Shown piece by piece: positions 33,796 to 43,664 of a DNA stretch of 62,268 nucleotides. The stretch spans positions 1-62,268 of the forward strand of contig CAMHNQ010000013.1 in NCBI GenBank assembly GCA_946186495.1, given 5' to 3'. Under the pieces are notes generated by a model. The model ran no database searches, was not told where the DNA came from, and worked only from the letters and a program-made list of their open reading frames with translations. Both the position numbers and the translations under genes were made by a program. Numbering within the stretch: position 1 is the first letter of the stretch; every line of letters begins with the position of its first letter. This DNA comes from an uncultured Bacteroidales bacterium. Lineage in GTDB: Bacteria; Bacteroidota; Bacteroidia; Bacteroidales; WCHB1-69.

Positions 33796-36700
33796 TTACC
33801 GAATCAATGTCACATTTCCTTTCAGTTCTGCCTCTTCTCCGTCTTTGCATCTTCCTTTGAAATAGTAGTCGTAGGTTCCTCTTTGACAGTCTTTTTGTTT
33901 GAAAGTCCCGTCCCATCCGATGGATTGGTCATCTGTTTCGAATATTTTCTCCCCCCATCGGTCGTAAATGACGAAGAGGAAGCTCTCCAGGATGTCGCTG
34001 CGCACGTAAAGGATGTCGTTGACGCCGTCGCCATTCGGGGTGAAACTGTTGGGTATGAAAACGAAGGGTGTTCCGCAGAGAATCGGGTTCGTCTTGATGG
34101 TGACGGATGCACTCCGGGAACATCCGAATGTGTCGGTTACCGTGACGCTGTAGGTGGTGGTCTCCTCTGGCGTGACAGTGGTTGCGGGTTGGTTGGGAGT
34201 GCTTAGCCCTTGCGAGGGAGTCCAGGAATAGATATAGTGTTCTCCGTATTCGGTTGAATACAAGGTGGTTTCATGAAAAGCTATGACTTCGCAAATGTCG
34301 CACCAGGCATTCAGAGGTTCTGGGAAGGTCCCTTCCCTGACGGTTATGGTTCCGCTGTCGCTGGTTGTGCAGCCGATGCCGTCCGTGATGGAGACAGTGT
34401 AACTTGTGGTGTGTGGTGGGGTTACGTGGGGGTGCTCCCCTGAAAAGGTGGTGCCGTCACCTAATTGCCATTGGTATTGGTAAGGTGTGATTCCGCCGTG
34501 GACTTGCGTGCCCAGTGTAATGTGTTCTTCAAAACATAGCAGATAATCGGGACTGTCGGAGATGCTCAACAGGTCGACTTTCGTTGTGACGGGTATTATT
34601 TTGGTGCAATAGTCTGTCTCTATCCGGGCATAGTATGTCTCAGGGCCGGATGGGGTTACGGATAGCGTGTCAGTCCCTTCCGCTATGATGTTCTGAAAGT
34701 CTGCGTTGTCAGACCATGTCACAGTGTACGGGTCTGCGGAATTGACATGTAGGGTCAGCAGGGCGGTTTCCCCCTCGCATACGATGGAGTCCCCGGCGGC
34801 GGTTGCTTCCAAAGTGTGGAGGGCAACTTGTTGAAATAGCGTGTCTGTGCAGGCATCAGAGGAGGCTATTAGCGCATATAGGGTCGTTTGTGAGGGCGTT
34901 GCGATCGGGTTTGAGATGTTTGGGTTGCTGAGGGATTCCGTGGGTGTCCATTGGTAGGTGACGCCAGTGGATGGCGGGAGTCCCAGCTCGGCAAAATCGC
35001 CGTCGCAGATCCCTACCAGCGGTAAGGAAGAAGAGGTGTTGGACAGGGCCAGGATTCTCTTCCGCAGGGTGTCAGTGCTGTTGCAGCTGCCCAGATCCTG
35101 CACGATGAGCGACACCTCGTAGTAGCCGGTTTCCAGGTAAACATGGCGCGGCGACCATTGTGTGGAAGTTGTGCCGTCGCCAAAATCCCAAAGGAGGGAT
35201 GTTTGGTCACTGATAAGTTGGGAGAAGTTCAGGAAATGCACAGTGTCAGGGATGCAGACAGTGTTTGGCATCAGAAAGTCGGCCACCACCACAGGCATGT
35301 TGAAGTCGATTTTGATGGCGCCGAGGTTGCAGTTTGAGCTGCCGTTTGAGGTGGCATAGGCTCCAGCCGTAGTCGGGAAGGAACTCTGCCCGCCGCAACC
35401 GGCGCATACAGCCTGGTAGATCCGGCCGTGCTTGTCGAAGCGGCTTGTGCCTCCGTCGACATGTTCACGTGCGTTAAACGCGTTCCCGCCGAAGAAGGTG
35501 GCGTAAACCAGATTGGTGGCGTTGTCGCTGATTGCCATGAAGTAGAAGTCGCTGCCGTCGGTGCTGCTTTGGAAGGCGTCTGAGGTGACCGGCAACCCGC
35601 TGGTGCCCCCAAAACCGTTCAGTTGGTGCGATCCCCAGCCCGAAAGATAGATGTTCTCGCAATAATCGACCATAAGTGCGGTGGGTGAGATGTCGGGTCC
35701 CCCATTTCCGCTGCCGAAAACCGTGGACCAGACGGGGGCGCTCAGGTTTTTGGAGAACTTGGCCAGGAACTGCCCGCCTCCTGGTACGTAGTAGGTGGCG
35801 TTTTGCACCCAGTCGTTGCCTTCGGCGGCGGTTTGTCCGAAAATGTGCGGGAAATCTTCGTCATCCCCCTTGATCAGATAGGCTTGGTCATAACCGCTTT
35901 TCCCGACATAGGTGCTGTGTAGTAGGAAGTTGCCGTTTGCGGAGAGATGAGCCACGAAACCGTCGGGAATGTCCGCGCTGTCGGCGTATGTCGCCTGGTA
36001 GGGGTTGGCGGTGACAGGCAAGTCGGGGGAAGTGGTCCCTCCACAAAGATAGACACTTTTATCTGACGTTACGAACATGCTGTATCCGGCATCGTTGCCC
36101 GTCCCCCCGAAGTAGCTGCTCCAAATCAAGGTGGAGAGGTCTTGGCTCATCTTGAAGACACAGGCATCTTGTAGTCCGGAACTGTTTGTCTGGTAGCAAT
36201 TCGAGGTTGTTGGAAAATCGGTGGAATGAGTGGAGGAGACGATATATACGTTACTGTTCTCATCCACAATGATTTCGCCCCGGTTGTCGTCGGCATAGTT
36301 CTTGCGCAGCCCGGCCGCGGTGTTGACCCCGTCATTGTCGCTACCGCCGATGTAGGTGGAGGCGTGCAGTTGGGAGCCATCCGCACTCAGTTTGGCCACG
36401 AAGATGTCAGCCCCATCGGGGAAGCTCATGCTGGTGGAGAGGGTGGTGGATGGGCCGCCGTTGAAGGAGGTGTCGAAGCTTCCCGTGGTGACGGGGAAGT
36501 CTTCGGAACCGGTGGTGCCGAAAATGTAGAGTTCGTCGTTATCGTTGACGTGCAGACTGTGGGGGATGTCCGCCTTGCTGCCGCCGAGGTAGGTGGAATA
36601 GTGCAGGAGACTGCCCGAAGCGTCGAATTTTGAGACCGAGATGTCCACCTGGCCACAAAAGTCGATTTGGTAGGCGCCGAGGGTGACGGGGTAGCCGGTG

Positions 36701-37545
36701 CTGAACGCGATGCCGCCGCCGTAAAGGTTTCCGTGCGAGTCGTAAGTGGCGGTGTACCCCCAGTTGTCGGCGGTAGAGCCCGTGAAGGAGGAGAAGACAA
36801 CCGTCGGGTCAATCACCAAGGGCAAGGCGGGGTCGTACCGGCCGAGGTCGAAAGTGAGGACGAAGCCCTCGAGGTGGTATGAGCACGCAACGGGCAGGGT
36901 GTCGCCGCGCCCGTCAATCTGGTAGGCATAGGGGGCGAGTTCCAGAATGCGGTCCACGGCAGTGTGCAGCAGCAGCTCCTCCCCGGTCTTCGTGGCTTTC
37001 TTCAGCCCTTCGTAGCGCATCCGGATTTGCCGGGGATCTGCGCCTGGCGCAATGTGGAATTCGTACTTCAGGTGGTCGAAGTTCCCGAGAAAGCGCAGGT
37101 TGATCCCGTCATAGAGGCCGTGGTACTCTATGCGGCGGTAGGCCGGGACTTTCGCAGCCCACGTTCCGGGGTCGTCGCCAAGATAGTAATTGTAATAGTG
37201 CTCCAGGGGCTGTTGCCCGTCGAGTGTGGGTTCGGATGCGGCCTGCAGGAAAGTCACGCGGTAGGAGGCGGCATCCACAACAGGGTGGGGGAAGGGCTTG
37301 CCGGTGTGCTTCGCCTCGTGGTTGGCTTCAGTCTGTCCGGGGTGCAGCTGCGTCACCGTGAAGGCGCGGCGTTCGAAGAAGACGGCCCCGCAGTTCGTCT
37401 TGGCCGCAAAGAGAGCGGCACGGTCCCATTGCCCGAGGTTCCGTACGAACTCCCATCTGCCGGCGGAGAGGGTGTCGGCGGGCTTCCGGGCGGAAACTGT
37501 TGCGAGAGCCAACATGGCAAGTAAGGAGAGGTACAGGTTTCGCAT
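33796..37545 (-). CDS. Large secreted SBBP/PKD protein with type B sorting domain
   Basis: A 1249-residue exported protein. Signal peptide ends near TVSA. Residues about 20-220 match the DUF7948-like N-terminal domain (GQWDRAALFAAKTNCGAVFFERR, YEFHIAPGADPRQIRMRYEG). Next come SBBP beta-propeller blades (DENSNVYIVSST, DKSVYLCGGTTSPDLPVT), a PKD domain (WDFGDGTTSTQWSPRHVY), further Ig-like domains and a C-terminal gliding-associated domain (IPNSFTPNGDGVNDILYV ... YDRWGEKIFET). This is a typical type IX client, probably a surface adhesin. ATG 37545 follows a -7 box at 37561-37568. Confidence 0.87.
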   Translation of the reverse strand: MRNLYLSLLAMLALATVSARKPADTLSAGRWEFVRNLGQWDRAALFAAKTNCGAVFFERRAFTVTQLHPGQTEANHEAKHTGKPFPHPVVDAASYRVTFLQAASEPTLDGQQPLEHYYNYYLGDDPGTWAAKVPAYRRIEYHGLYDGINLRFLGNFDHLKYEFHIAPGADPRQIRMRYEGLKKATKTGEELLLHTAVDRILELAPYAYQIDGRGDTLPVACSYHLEGFVLTFDLGRYDPALPLVIDPTVVFSSFTGSTADNWGYTATYDSHGNLYGGGIAFSTGYPVTLGAYQIDFCGQVDISVSKFDASGSLLHYSTYLGGSKADIPHSLHVNDNDELYIFGTTGSEDFPVTTGSFDTSFNGGPSTTLSTSMSFPDGADIFVAKLSADGSQLHASTYIGGSDNDGVNTAAGLRKNYADDNRGEIIVDENSNVYIVSSTHSTDFPTTSNCYQTNSSGLQDACVFKMSQDLSTLIWSSYFGGTGNDAGYSMFVTSDKSVYLCGGTTSPDLPVTANPYQATYADSADIPDGFVAHLSANGNFLLHSTYVGKSGYDQAYLIKGDDEDFPHIFGQTAAEGNDWVQNATYYVPGGGQFLAKFSKNLSAPVWSTVFGSGNGGPDISPTALMVDYCENIYLSGWGSHQLNGFGGTSGLPVTSDAFQSSTDGSDFYFMAISDNATNLVYATFFGGNAFNAREHVDGGTSRFDKHGRIYQAVCAGCGGQSSFPTTAGAYATSNGSSNCNLGAIKIDFNMPVVVADFLMPNTVCIPDTVHFLNFSQLISDQTSLLWDFGDGTTSTQWSPRHVYLETGYYEVSLIVQDLGSCNSTDTLRKRILALSNTSSSLPLVGICDGDFAELGLPPSTGVTYQWTPTESLSNPNISNPIATPSQTTLYALIASSDACTDTLFQQVALHTLEATAAGDSIVCEGETALLTLHVNSADPYTVTWSDNADFQNIIAEGTDTLSVTPSGPETYYARIETDYCTKIIPVTTKVDLLSISDSPDYLLCFEEHITLGTQVHGGITPYQYQWQLGDGTTFSGEHPHVTPPHTTSYTVSITDGIGCTTSDSGTITVREGTFPEPLNAWCDICEVIAFHETTLYSTEYGEHYIYSWTPSQGLSTPNQPATTVTPEETTTYSVTVTDTFGCSRSASVTIKTNPILCGTPFVFIPNSFTPNGDGVNDILYVRSDILESFLFVIYDRWGEKIFETDDQSIGWDGTFKQKDCQRGTYDYYFKGRCKDGEEAELKGNVTLIR

Positions 37546-37560
37546 CGTTGAAAATTTGCG

Positions 37561-37568
37561 CAAAGGTA
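37561..37568 (-). promoter_or_regulatory. Predicted -7 box for the large SBBP protein
   Basis: CAAAGGTA is TACCTTTG in sense, 16 bases before ATG 37545, which decides the start against an upstream ATG at 37614. Confidence 0.6.
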
Positions 37569-37610
37569 CATAAAATATAAATATGTACGGGAAAGGCGAT
37601 TTTTTGCCGT

Positions 37611-38291
37611 TCACAGCACGTATTCGAGGATTCCGTAAAATTGGAAGAGTGCGCCGGCAACCACGAAAAGGTGGAAAAGGGAATGGCGGTAGCGTTTGTT
37701 CCGGTGTTTCCCGACAAGGTAGAGCGCGGCGCCGATGGTGTAAGCGACCCCGCCGCCGAGGATATAGAGGAATCCGGCCCAGGTCATTGCCTGCACGGTG
37801 GCGCGCAGGCCTACGATGATGAACCAGCCCATGCCAAGGTAGCAGGCCATGGAGAATCGCGCGTATTTCTTCAGGTCGATGGCGTTAAGGACAATGCCGA
37901 CCAATGCGAGGACCCACTCTGCCGCGAAAATCGACCACCCCAAGGCGGGATTGATCTGGCAGATCCCCAACAGCGTGATGGGAGTGTAGGTGCCGGCGAT
38001 GGTGATGAAGATGTCGCAGTGGTCGACTACCCGCATCACCTGCTTGGGCAGGCTTCTGGGCAGCCCGTGGTAGATGGCCGACATCAGGAACATGAGCGCC
38101 ACGGAGGACACATAAACCACCCCGCACACCATGGCGAAAGGGTCGCCGACGGTCGCCCGAACAGTCAGCCACATCATCACCGCGGCACACAACACCCCGA
38201 AAAGGTGGCTGGCCATGTTCAGCATCTCCTCGCTCCTCGTGTAGTCAGGGAACGGCCTGTCCCTCAAAGGAATTCTGTTTTCTGACGACAT
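37611..38291 (-). CDS. Hemolysin III/PAQR-family membrane protein
   Basis: A 226-residue protein with seven predicted helices. Family motifs include EEMLNMASHLFGVL near the first helix, FLMSAIYHGL (His) near residue 82, VDHCDIFITIAGTYTPI and the C-terminal HLFVV, supplying the metal-binding Ser/His/Asp set of PAQR proteins. Bacterial members are annotated hemolysin III, but lytic activity is doubtful in most. ATG 38291 gives MSSENRIPLRDR; an upstream ATG at 38345 is unlikely. Confidence 0.88.
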   Translation of the reverse strand: MSSENRIPLRDRPFPDYTRSEEMLNMASHLFGVLCAAVMMWLTVRATVGDPFAMVCGVVYVSSVALMFLMSAIYHGLPRSLPKQVMRVVDHCDIFITIAGTYTPITLLGICQINPALGWSIFAAEWVLALVGIVLNAIDLKKYARFSMACYLGMGWFIIVGLRATVQAMTWAGFLYILGGGVAYTIGAALYLVGKHRNKRYRHSLFHLFVVAGALFQFYGILEYVL

Positions 38292-38458
38292 TATCCGAAT
38301 CTCTTTTTTCCAACTGCAAAAATACCTAAAAAATCCAATGCGCAATTATTTTTCAACCATTGAAATTCATACTACAAATTTTGTATATTTGCGACCTTAA
38401 AAATATTAGGTTGAGAAAGTTATAAATAGTTATAAATCAAAAAAATAATCAAAGAAAG

Positions 38459-41400
38459 ATGAAAAACAAAGGACTGATTTTATTCTTTACTATCCTGATC
38501 GCGCTGGTGTGTGTCTATTGTTTGTCCTTCTCCTTCGTCAGTTGGAGGGTGGAAAACAAAGCGGATAAATTCGCGAACGACCCCGCCGCCATCGCAGAGG
38601 TGAAGAAGGCCGCTAACGGTGACGTTATGCTGGAAAAACATTTGGTTGACTCTTTGGTGGACGCCCGTACCCGCCAATACCTGACAGGAATGAACGACTC
38701 AACCATCTATCTGGGAAACACTTACAAACAGTGCAAGTACAAAGAGTTGAACTTGGGTCTTGACCTTAAGGGCGGTATGAACGTGACGCTGGAGATATCC
38801 ATGCCCGATGCCGTCAAGAGTCTGGCCACCAACACCGATGACCAACTCTTCAGGAACGCTTTCGAGAAAGCCCAGAAGGAGTACGCCAGCACCGTGAACG
38901 GCGATTTCATCGACATATTTGTGAAAAACTTCAATGCGGAGAAGAAAGCGCTGAATCTCAACAATGCCAACCTCCGCACCTACTTCGGCGAGCGTTCCGG
39001 TCTGAAGAACGGCACCGACGACCAAATTGTCACCTTCATCCGCAAGGAGAGCAACGAAATCGTTGACCGTACTTTCAAGATCCTGCGCACCCGTATCGAC
39101 CGCTTCGGTGTCGCACAACCCAACCTGCAGATGCTGCAGGGCGGCCGCATACTCGTGGAGCTTCCCGGTGTGAAGGAACCCGAACGTGTCACCGACCTGC
39201 TCAAGAGCACCGCAAAACTGGAGTTCTGGGAAGTCTATCGTGACATCGTCGGAGGCAAGGGCATCCAGCAACGCTTCGCCGAAGCAGATGCCAAACTGGC
39301 CGAACAACTGAAGAGCGCCAAGGAAAGCACTCCGAAGGCCGCTGCCGACAGTACCCTCGAGACTGCTGCGGCAGCCGATTCCACACTCGCAGCTCTGGAA
39401 AGCGCAGTTCCTTCCGATGAAGACGAAGATGAGGACGAGGAAGAGACAGAAATTGGCGAAGGCGCCATCCTCAGCCATGCTGTGACCGCTGGCTACAACG
39501 TCATCGCCTATTTCCGCGAGGCTGACATGCCGAAGATTTCGCATATGCTGCCCGAACTCAGCCGCATCCTCGGTGACCCGAACGTGGTGTTCTATTGGGG
39601 CTCACCCGAAAAATTCGACAACATCGGAACCGCTTTCCCGCTCTATCCCCTGAAGAAAAAGAACGACCGCGTGGGACCGCTGTTGAGCTCCGAAACCATC
39701 AACGGCAACCGCGTGGTACGTACCGCCCGCCAGGATGTCGATCAGAACAACCGCGTGATAGTCACCATGTCCATGGAAGACCAGGCTGCCGACGAGTGGC
39801 GCAAGATTACCCGTGACGCCGCCGCAAAAGGCACGCCAGACAACCCCACCTGCGTGGCCATCGTACTTGACCAGTTCGTCTATTCCGCCCCGAGTGTTCG
39901 CGGTGAGATTCCGAACGGCAACTCCGAAATCTCCGGCAACTTCACCATCGAAGAGGCCAAGGACCTCGCCACCGTCCTCAACTCCGGTAATCTTGAGGCA
40001 GGTGTCAATATCGTCCAATCCGAAATCGTAGGACCTACGCTCGGTAAGGAGTCCATCCGCTCCGGCCTGCTCTCTTTCCTCGGTGCTTTCCTGCTGGTCA
40101 TCATCTACATGTTCCTGTACTACAGCCGCGCCGGTCTGGTCGCTGACCTCGCCCTGCTGCTGAACGTATTCTTTATCATCGGTGTACTCGCCTCCATGGG
40201 CGCCGTCCTCACGCTGCCCGGTATCGCTGGTATCGTCCTGACCTTGGGTATGGCCGTTGACGCGAACGTGATTATCTACGAGCGCGTCCGTGAGGAAGTT
40301 CGTGCAGGCAAGAGCATGCGCCAAGCCATCGACGACGGTTTCAAGAACTCCTACTCCGCCATCATCGACGGTAACGTCACTACCTTGATCACCGCTGTCG
40401 TTCTGTACATCTTCGGTTCAGGTCCCATCCAAGGCTTTGCCACCACGTTGATCATCGGTATCCTCTCCTCCCTGTTCACCGCCATCCTCGTGTCCCGTAT
40501 GATTATCGAGGCTCGTCTGAAGAAAGGCAAGGATTTCTCCGTCGGCACCGCCGCCACTATCAACGCGTTCACCAACACCCACTTCGACTTCCTCAACACC
40601 CGCAAGGTGTTCTACATCATCTCCGGCTCTCTGATTGTCATCTCCATCATCTCTTTCTTTGTCCTCGGACTGCAACCCGGTGTTGACTTTACCGGCGGCC
40701 GCAGCTATGTGGTTCGTTTCGACAAGGATGTGGTGACCAAGGATGTCCGTGAAGCTGTCATCAAGGAATTTGGCGGATCCCCTGAAGTGAAGACTTTCGG
40801 TAGCAATAACCAAGTCCGTATCGTGACCAACTACAAGATTGAAAGCAACGATGTCAAGGACGACGCTGAATGCGAACACAAGCTGTATGTGGCCTTGAAG
40901 GGCTTCTATGAAAAACAGGATCTGAGCGAGTACGACTTCACCCACCTGACCAATGACGAGCGCGGTATCCAATCTTCCTCCAAGATTCAACCGACTGTCG
41001 CGCGTGAGCTGCTGCGCAACGCATTCTGGGCAGTGTTGGCTTCCCTCGTGCTGATTTTCATCTACATTGCCATCCGTTTCCGCAACTGGCAGTTCGGTCT
41101 GGCCGGTGTCTTCGCCCTGTTCCACGACTCTTTCCTGACCATCGGTATGTTCTCCCTGTTCTACAAAGTACTGCCGTTCACTATGGAAATTGACCAGAAC
41201 TTCATCGCAGCTATTCTGACGGTCATCGGTTACTCCATCAACAATGTGGTGGTCATCTTTGACCGTGTGCGTGAGAATCTGGCTCTCTATCCGAAGCGTT
41301 CCAATTACGAGAACTTCAACGCTGCTATCAACGGCACGTTAGGACGTAACGTGAACACCGCCGCCACTACGCTGGTCACCCTGTTGGTGATTTTCATCTT

Positions 41401-41548
41401 TGGCGGTGAGGTCATCCGCGGCTTTGTCTTCGCCATGTTCATCGGTATCGCGTTCGGTACCTACTCCGGTATCTTCGTGTCCAATCCTTTGGCATACGAC
41501 CTGCTTAGACTCAATAAGAACAAGGTTTCCAAATCTGAACAGAAATAA
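38459..41548 (+). CDS. secDF: Fused protein translocase subunits SecDF
   Basis: A 1029-residue inner-membrane protein that uses the proton gradient to pull secreted proteins through SecYEG. SecD: first helix (4-26), YKELNLGLDLKGGMNVTLE near 90, large periplasmic P1 domain with an acidic insertion (SDEDEDEDEEETE near 317), then helices with GMAVDANVIIYERVREE. SecF follows from about residue 720 (LQPGVDFTGGRSYVV, GYSINNVVVIFDRVREN). Fusion is standard in Bacteroidota. A bidirectional terminator follows. Confidence 0.95.
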   Translation: MKNKGLILFFTILIALVCVYCLSFSFVSWRVENKADKFANDPAAIAEVKKAANGDVMLEKHLVDSLVDARTRQYLTGMNDSTIYLGNTYKQCKYKELNLGLDLKGGMNVTLEISMPDAVKSLATNTDDQLFRNAFEKAQKEYASTVNGDFIDIFVKNFNAEKKALNLNNANLRTYFGERSGLKNGTDDQIVTFIRKESNEIVDRTFKILRTRIDRFGVAQPNLQMLQGGRILVELPGVKEPERVTDLLKSTAKLEFWEVYRDIVGGKGIQQRFAEADAKLAEQLKSAKESTPKAAADSTLETAAAADSTLAALESAVPSDEDEDEDEEETEIGEGAILSHAVTAGYNVIAYFREADMPKISHMLPELSRILGDPNVVFYWGSPEKFDNIGTAFPLYPLKKKNDRVGPLLSSETINGNRVVRTARQDVDQNNRVIVTMSMEDQAADEWRKITRDAAAKGTPDNPTCVAIVLDQFVYSAPSVRGEIPNGNSEISGNFTIEEAKDLATVLNSGNLEAGVNIVQSEIVGPTLGKESIRSGLLSFLGAFLLVIIYMFLYYSRAGLVADLALLLNVFFIIGVLASMGAVLTLPGIAGIVLTLGMAVDANVIIYERVREEVRAGKSMRQAIDDGFKNSYSAIIDGNVTTLITAVVLYIFGSGPIQGFATTLIIGILSSLFTAILVSRMIIEARLKKGKDFSVGTAATINAFTNTHFDFLNTRKVFYIISGSLIVISIISFFVLGLQPGVDFTGGRSYVVRFDKDVVTKDVREAVIKEFGGSPEVKTFGSNNQVRIVTNYKIESNDVKDDAECEHKLYVALKGFYEKQDLSEYDFTHLTNDERGIQSSSKIQPTVARELLRNAFWAVLASLVLIFIYIAIRFRNWQFGLAGVFALFHDSFLTIGMFSLFYKVLPFTMEIDQNFIAAILTVIGYSINNVVVIFDRVRENLALYPKRSNYENFNAAINGTLGRNVNTAATTLVTLLVIFIFGGEVIRGFVFAMFIGIAFGTYSGIFVSNPLAYDLLRLNKNKVSKSEQK

Positions 41549-41572
41549 ATGTTGTATCAAACTTGTTATGCG

Positions 41573-41603
41573 AAAAAGGCGTCCCGTAAGAGACGCCTTT
41601 TTT
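41573..41603. terminator. Bidirectional intrinsic terminator
   Basis: AAAAAGGCGTC / GACGCCTTTTTT pair around an eight-base loop, serving secDF and the convergent histidine kinase gene. Confidence 0.85.
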
Positions 41604-41624
41604 GATGAAGTGCAAAATCCAGAA

Positions 41625-43169
41625 TCAGGATTTCAGAGGCAGGTATATGGTGAAGGTGCTGCCTTTGCCTTCTGCACTCTGCACCTCGATGCGGCCGTGA
41701 TGGAGGTTGATAATCTTCTTCACATAGCCCAATCCCAGACCGTACCCTTTCACGTTGTGGATGTTGCCGTGAGGAACCCGGTAAAAGTTGTCGAAAATCT
41801 TGGTGATGGATTTCTGCGGGATGCCGATGCCTTTGTCAGACACTGACACTATGAAATGCTTGTTGTCAGATAGCGTGTTCACCAGAATCTCCGGACTGCC
41901 GGTGGAGTATTTGATTCCATTCTCTATGAGGTTGGTGATGGTGTTGGTCAGATGCGTGCGGTCGCCGAAAATTTGGTGATGGTCGGCGTTGAGGGCAACC
42001 GTGAGTGTTCCGTCAGACGAGTTGACGAGCAGGGCGAAACTGTCCGTCACTTTCTGTATGAGCTCGTGCATGTCAATGAGTTCCACATTCATCTTGATCT
42101 GTCCTTTGCGCAGTTGGGCGGTTTCCAGCACGGTGGTCACCATGTCCTTGAGACGGTTGTTCTCATCGTTGATGATTTCCACGTAGGAACCCCTTATGTC
42201 GTTGTCTTGTAGCATCGAGGGGTCCGACAACACCTCGCAGGCGAGCGAGATGGTGGCGATGGGGGTCTTGAACTCGTGTGTGACGTTGTTGATGAAGTCG
42301 TTGGTCACGTCTTGGGTCTTTTTCTGTCTGTAGAGCGAATACAAGGCAGTGAAGGCGACAGAGAATGTGATGACGAAGAAAACAAGGATCAGGATGACGA
42401 TGTTGCTCATGCGCTTGAAGACAATGCCGCGAACAGTGGGGAAATAGATGATCAGGTAATGGGGGGAACTCACCTTTTCGTTGTATTTGAGCAGGAATAC
42501 AAATTCGCTGTTGAGAATCTCTTCGGGTTTCGCGTACTTGGGCGTCACCACAAATTGGGTTGTGAAAGCGTTGTATAGGGCGAAATCGAACCGGGAGTCG
42601 ATGTTTTCACTTTGCAGTGCCTCTTTGATGAATCGTTGAAGCGTGTTGGCGTTGAGCAACTCGGTTGTGGCACTGTCTAACTGGATTAAGTTGATGTCCT
42701 TGATGTTGAAAGACTTGGTGATTCCGGCTTTGGCCTTTTTCGGGTCCCAGGATTCGCTGTATATGGGGAATTGCCTGCGGAACGCCGCAGTGAAGAATTC
42801 GGTGTCGTTGGCAATGATCTGGGAGTTGTTCTCCTGAAAATAGACGGTGGTTTTGATGACACCGATGGGCTGGTTGTTCAAGGAGTCAATCAGAAACTTG
42901 CGTGTGTTTTGGATGGAGACAATGTCGGAGGTGTCGATTTTTTGATTTTCGACGGCGTCTCCGCTCATGTTGAAAAGGGCGGTGGTGTCGTTCTTGATGG
43001 TGGCGTCAATACGGTTGATGACCTCGTTGCCGGCAGCCAGCACTTCGTTGATGAAGATGCTCCGTTGCACTTTCTCGGCTTCGGTGTAGAGGTAGAGGAT
43101 GCCAATAATCAGTGGGATGGCCGAAAGGCCGACCAAAATGAACAGGGGAATGATGAAACGTTTTTTCAT
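41625..43169 (-). CDS. Sensor histidine kinase
   Basis: A 514-residue membrane kinase. Two helices (residues 7-28 and about 252-275) flank a periplasmic sensor domain. The H-box is NNVTHEFKTPIATISLA near 297-313, N-box LTNTITNLIENGIKYS near 410, and G-box VSDKGIGIP near 447. No HAMP domain is obvious. No response regulator lies beside it: downstream is the secDF terminator, upstream a gene relic. It is therefore an orphan kinase whose partner is elsewhere. Confidence 0.92.
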   Translation of the reverse strand: MKKRFIIPLFILVGLSAIPLIIGILYLYTEAEKVQRSIFINEVLAAGNEVINRIDATIKNDTTALFNMSGDAVENQKIDTSDIVSIQNTRKFLIDSLNNQPIGVIKTTVYFQENNSQIIANDTEFFTAAFRRQFPIYSESWDPKKAKAGITKSFNIKDINLIQLDSATTELLNANTLQRFIKEALQSENIDSRFDFALYNAFTTQFVVTPKYAKPEEILNSEFVFLLKYNEKVSSPHYLIIYFPTVRGIVFKRMSNIVILILVFFVITFSVAFTALYSLYRQKKTQDVTNDFINNVTHEFKTPIATISLACEVLSDPSMLQDNDIRGSYVEIINDENNRLKDMVTTVLETAQLRKGQIKMNVELIDMHELIQKVTDSFALLVNSSDGTLTVALNADHHQIFGDRTHLTNTITNLIENGIKYSTGSPEILVNTLSDNKHFIVSVSDKGIGIPQKSITKIFDNFYRVPHGNIHNVKGYGLGLGYVKKIINLHHGRIEVQSAEGKGSTFTIYLPLKS

Positions 43170-43211
43170 ATAACCGGATTGAAAGAATACAGTGCGCGAA
43201 AATACAAATTT

Positions 43212-43286
43212 TCACGTTGCCAGGTCGTAGTCCGTGTTCTTGGTGATTCCTTTCGCGATGGCCACATAACTTCGCGCCTCTTATTC
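43212..43286 (-). pseudogene. Relic of a DUF5618 gene
   Basis: One minus-strand frame reads E-stop-EARSYVAIAKGITKNTDYDLAT-stop, clearly similar to EARRYVANAKEIIKNANYD near the start of the intact DUF5618 gene at 44296-44697. About 22 codons survive. This indicates duplication and decay of that gene. Confidence 0.65.
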
Positions 43287-43354
43287 TCTTTCGGAGTCCA
43301 GACATACTGTCTAAATGTGTTATTTTCCACCTTGACAAGCGGTCGTTTTTGTTG

Positions 43355-43362
43355 TATCTTTG
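43355..43362 (+). promoter_or_regulatory. Predicted promoter of the small unknown gene
   Basis: TATCTTTG with TTG at 43332-43334, a 20-base spacer, is one of the best consensus promoters here. It fixes the start of the next gene at 43384. Confidence 0.65.
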
Positions 43363-43383
43363 CAGCAGAAAATAAAATACAAT

Positions 43384-43557
43384 ATGTCAAAAGAATATAC
43401 TCCAAAAGATGTTGAAAATCATGAAGTTAATGATCCTCAAGTTCAGTATGTCGCCTCCGCCCAAAGGACTTTGCGCACCATCACCGAAGAAGAGATGGAG
43501 CGAAGTATGACTTTGGAGGAACTTGACAACCATTTGACAGAGCTTATACACTTGTGA
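43384..43557 (+). CDS. Small protein of unknown function, possibly frameshifted
   Basis: A 57-residue acidic protein (MSKEYTPKDVENHEVN ... LEELDNHLTELIHL). The preceding strong promoter supports expression. Beyond the stop, another frame encodes CEDFHFAYEIVRDKNGQEIIFVRDVVHALLYY-stop (to 43651), which reads like real protein. A one-base change near 43550 may have split a single gene of about 89 codons. I do not recognise the family; antitoxin-like size only. Confidence 0.5.
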   Translation: MSKEYTPKDVENHEVNDPQVQYVASAQRTLRTITEEEMERSMTLEELDNHLTELIHL

Positions 43558-43664
43558 GGATTTCCATTTTGCATACGAGATTGTTCGTGATAAGAATGGT
43601 CAAGAAATCATTTTTGTTCGTGATGTGGTGCATGCTTTGTTGTACTATTAATCATGATTAATAT

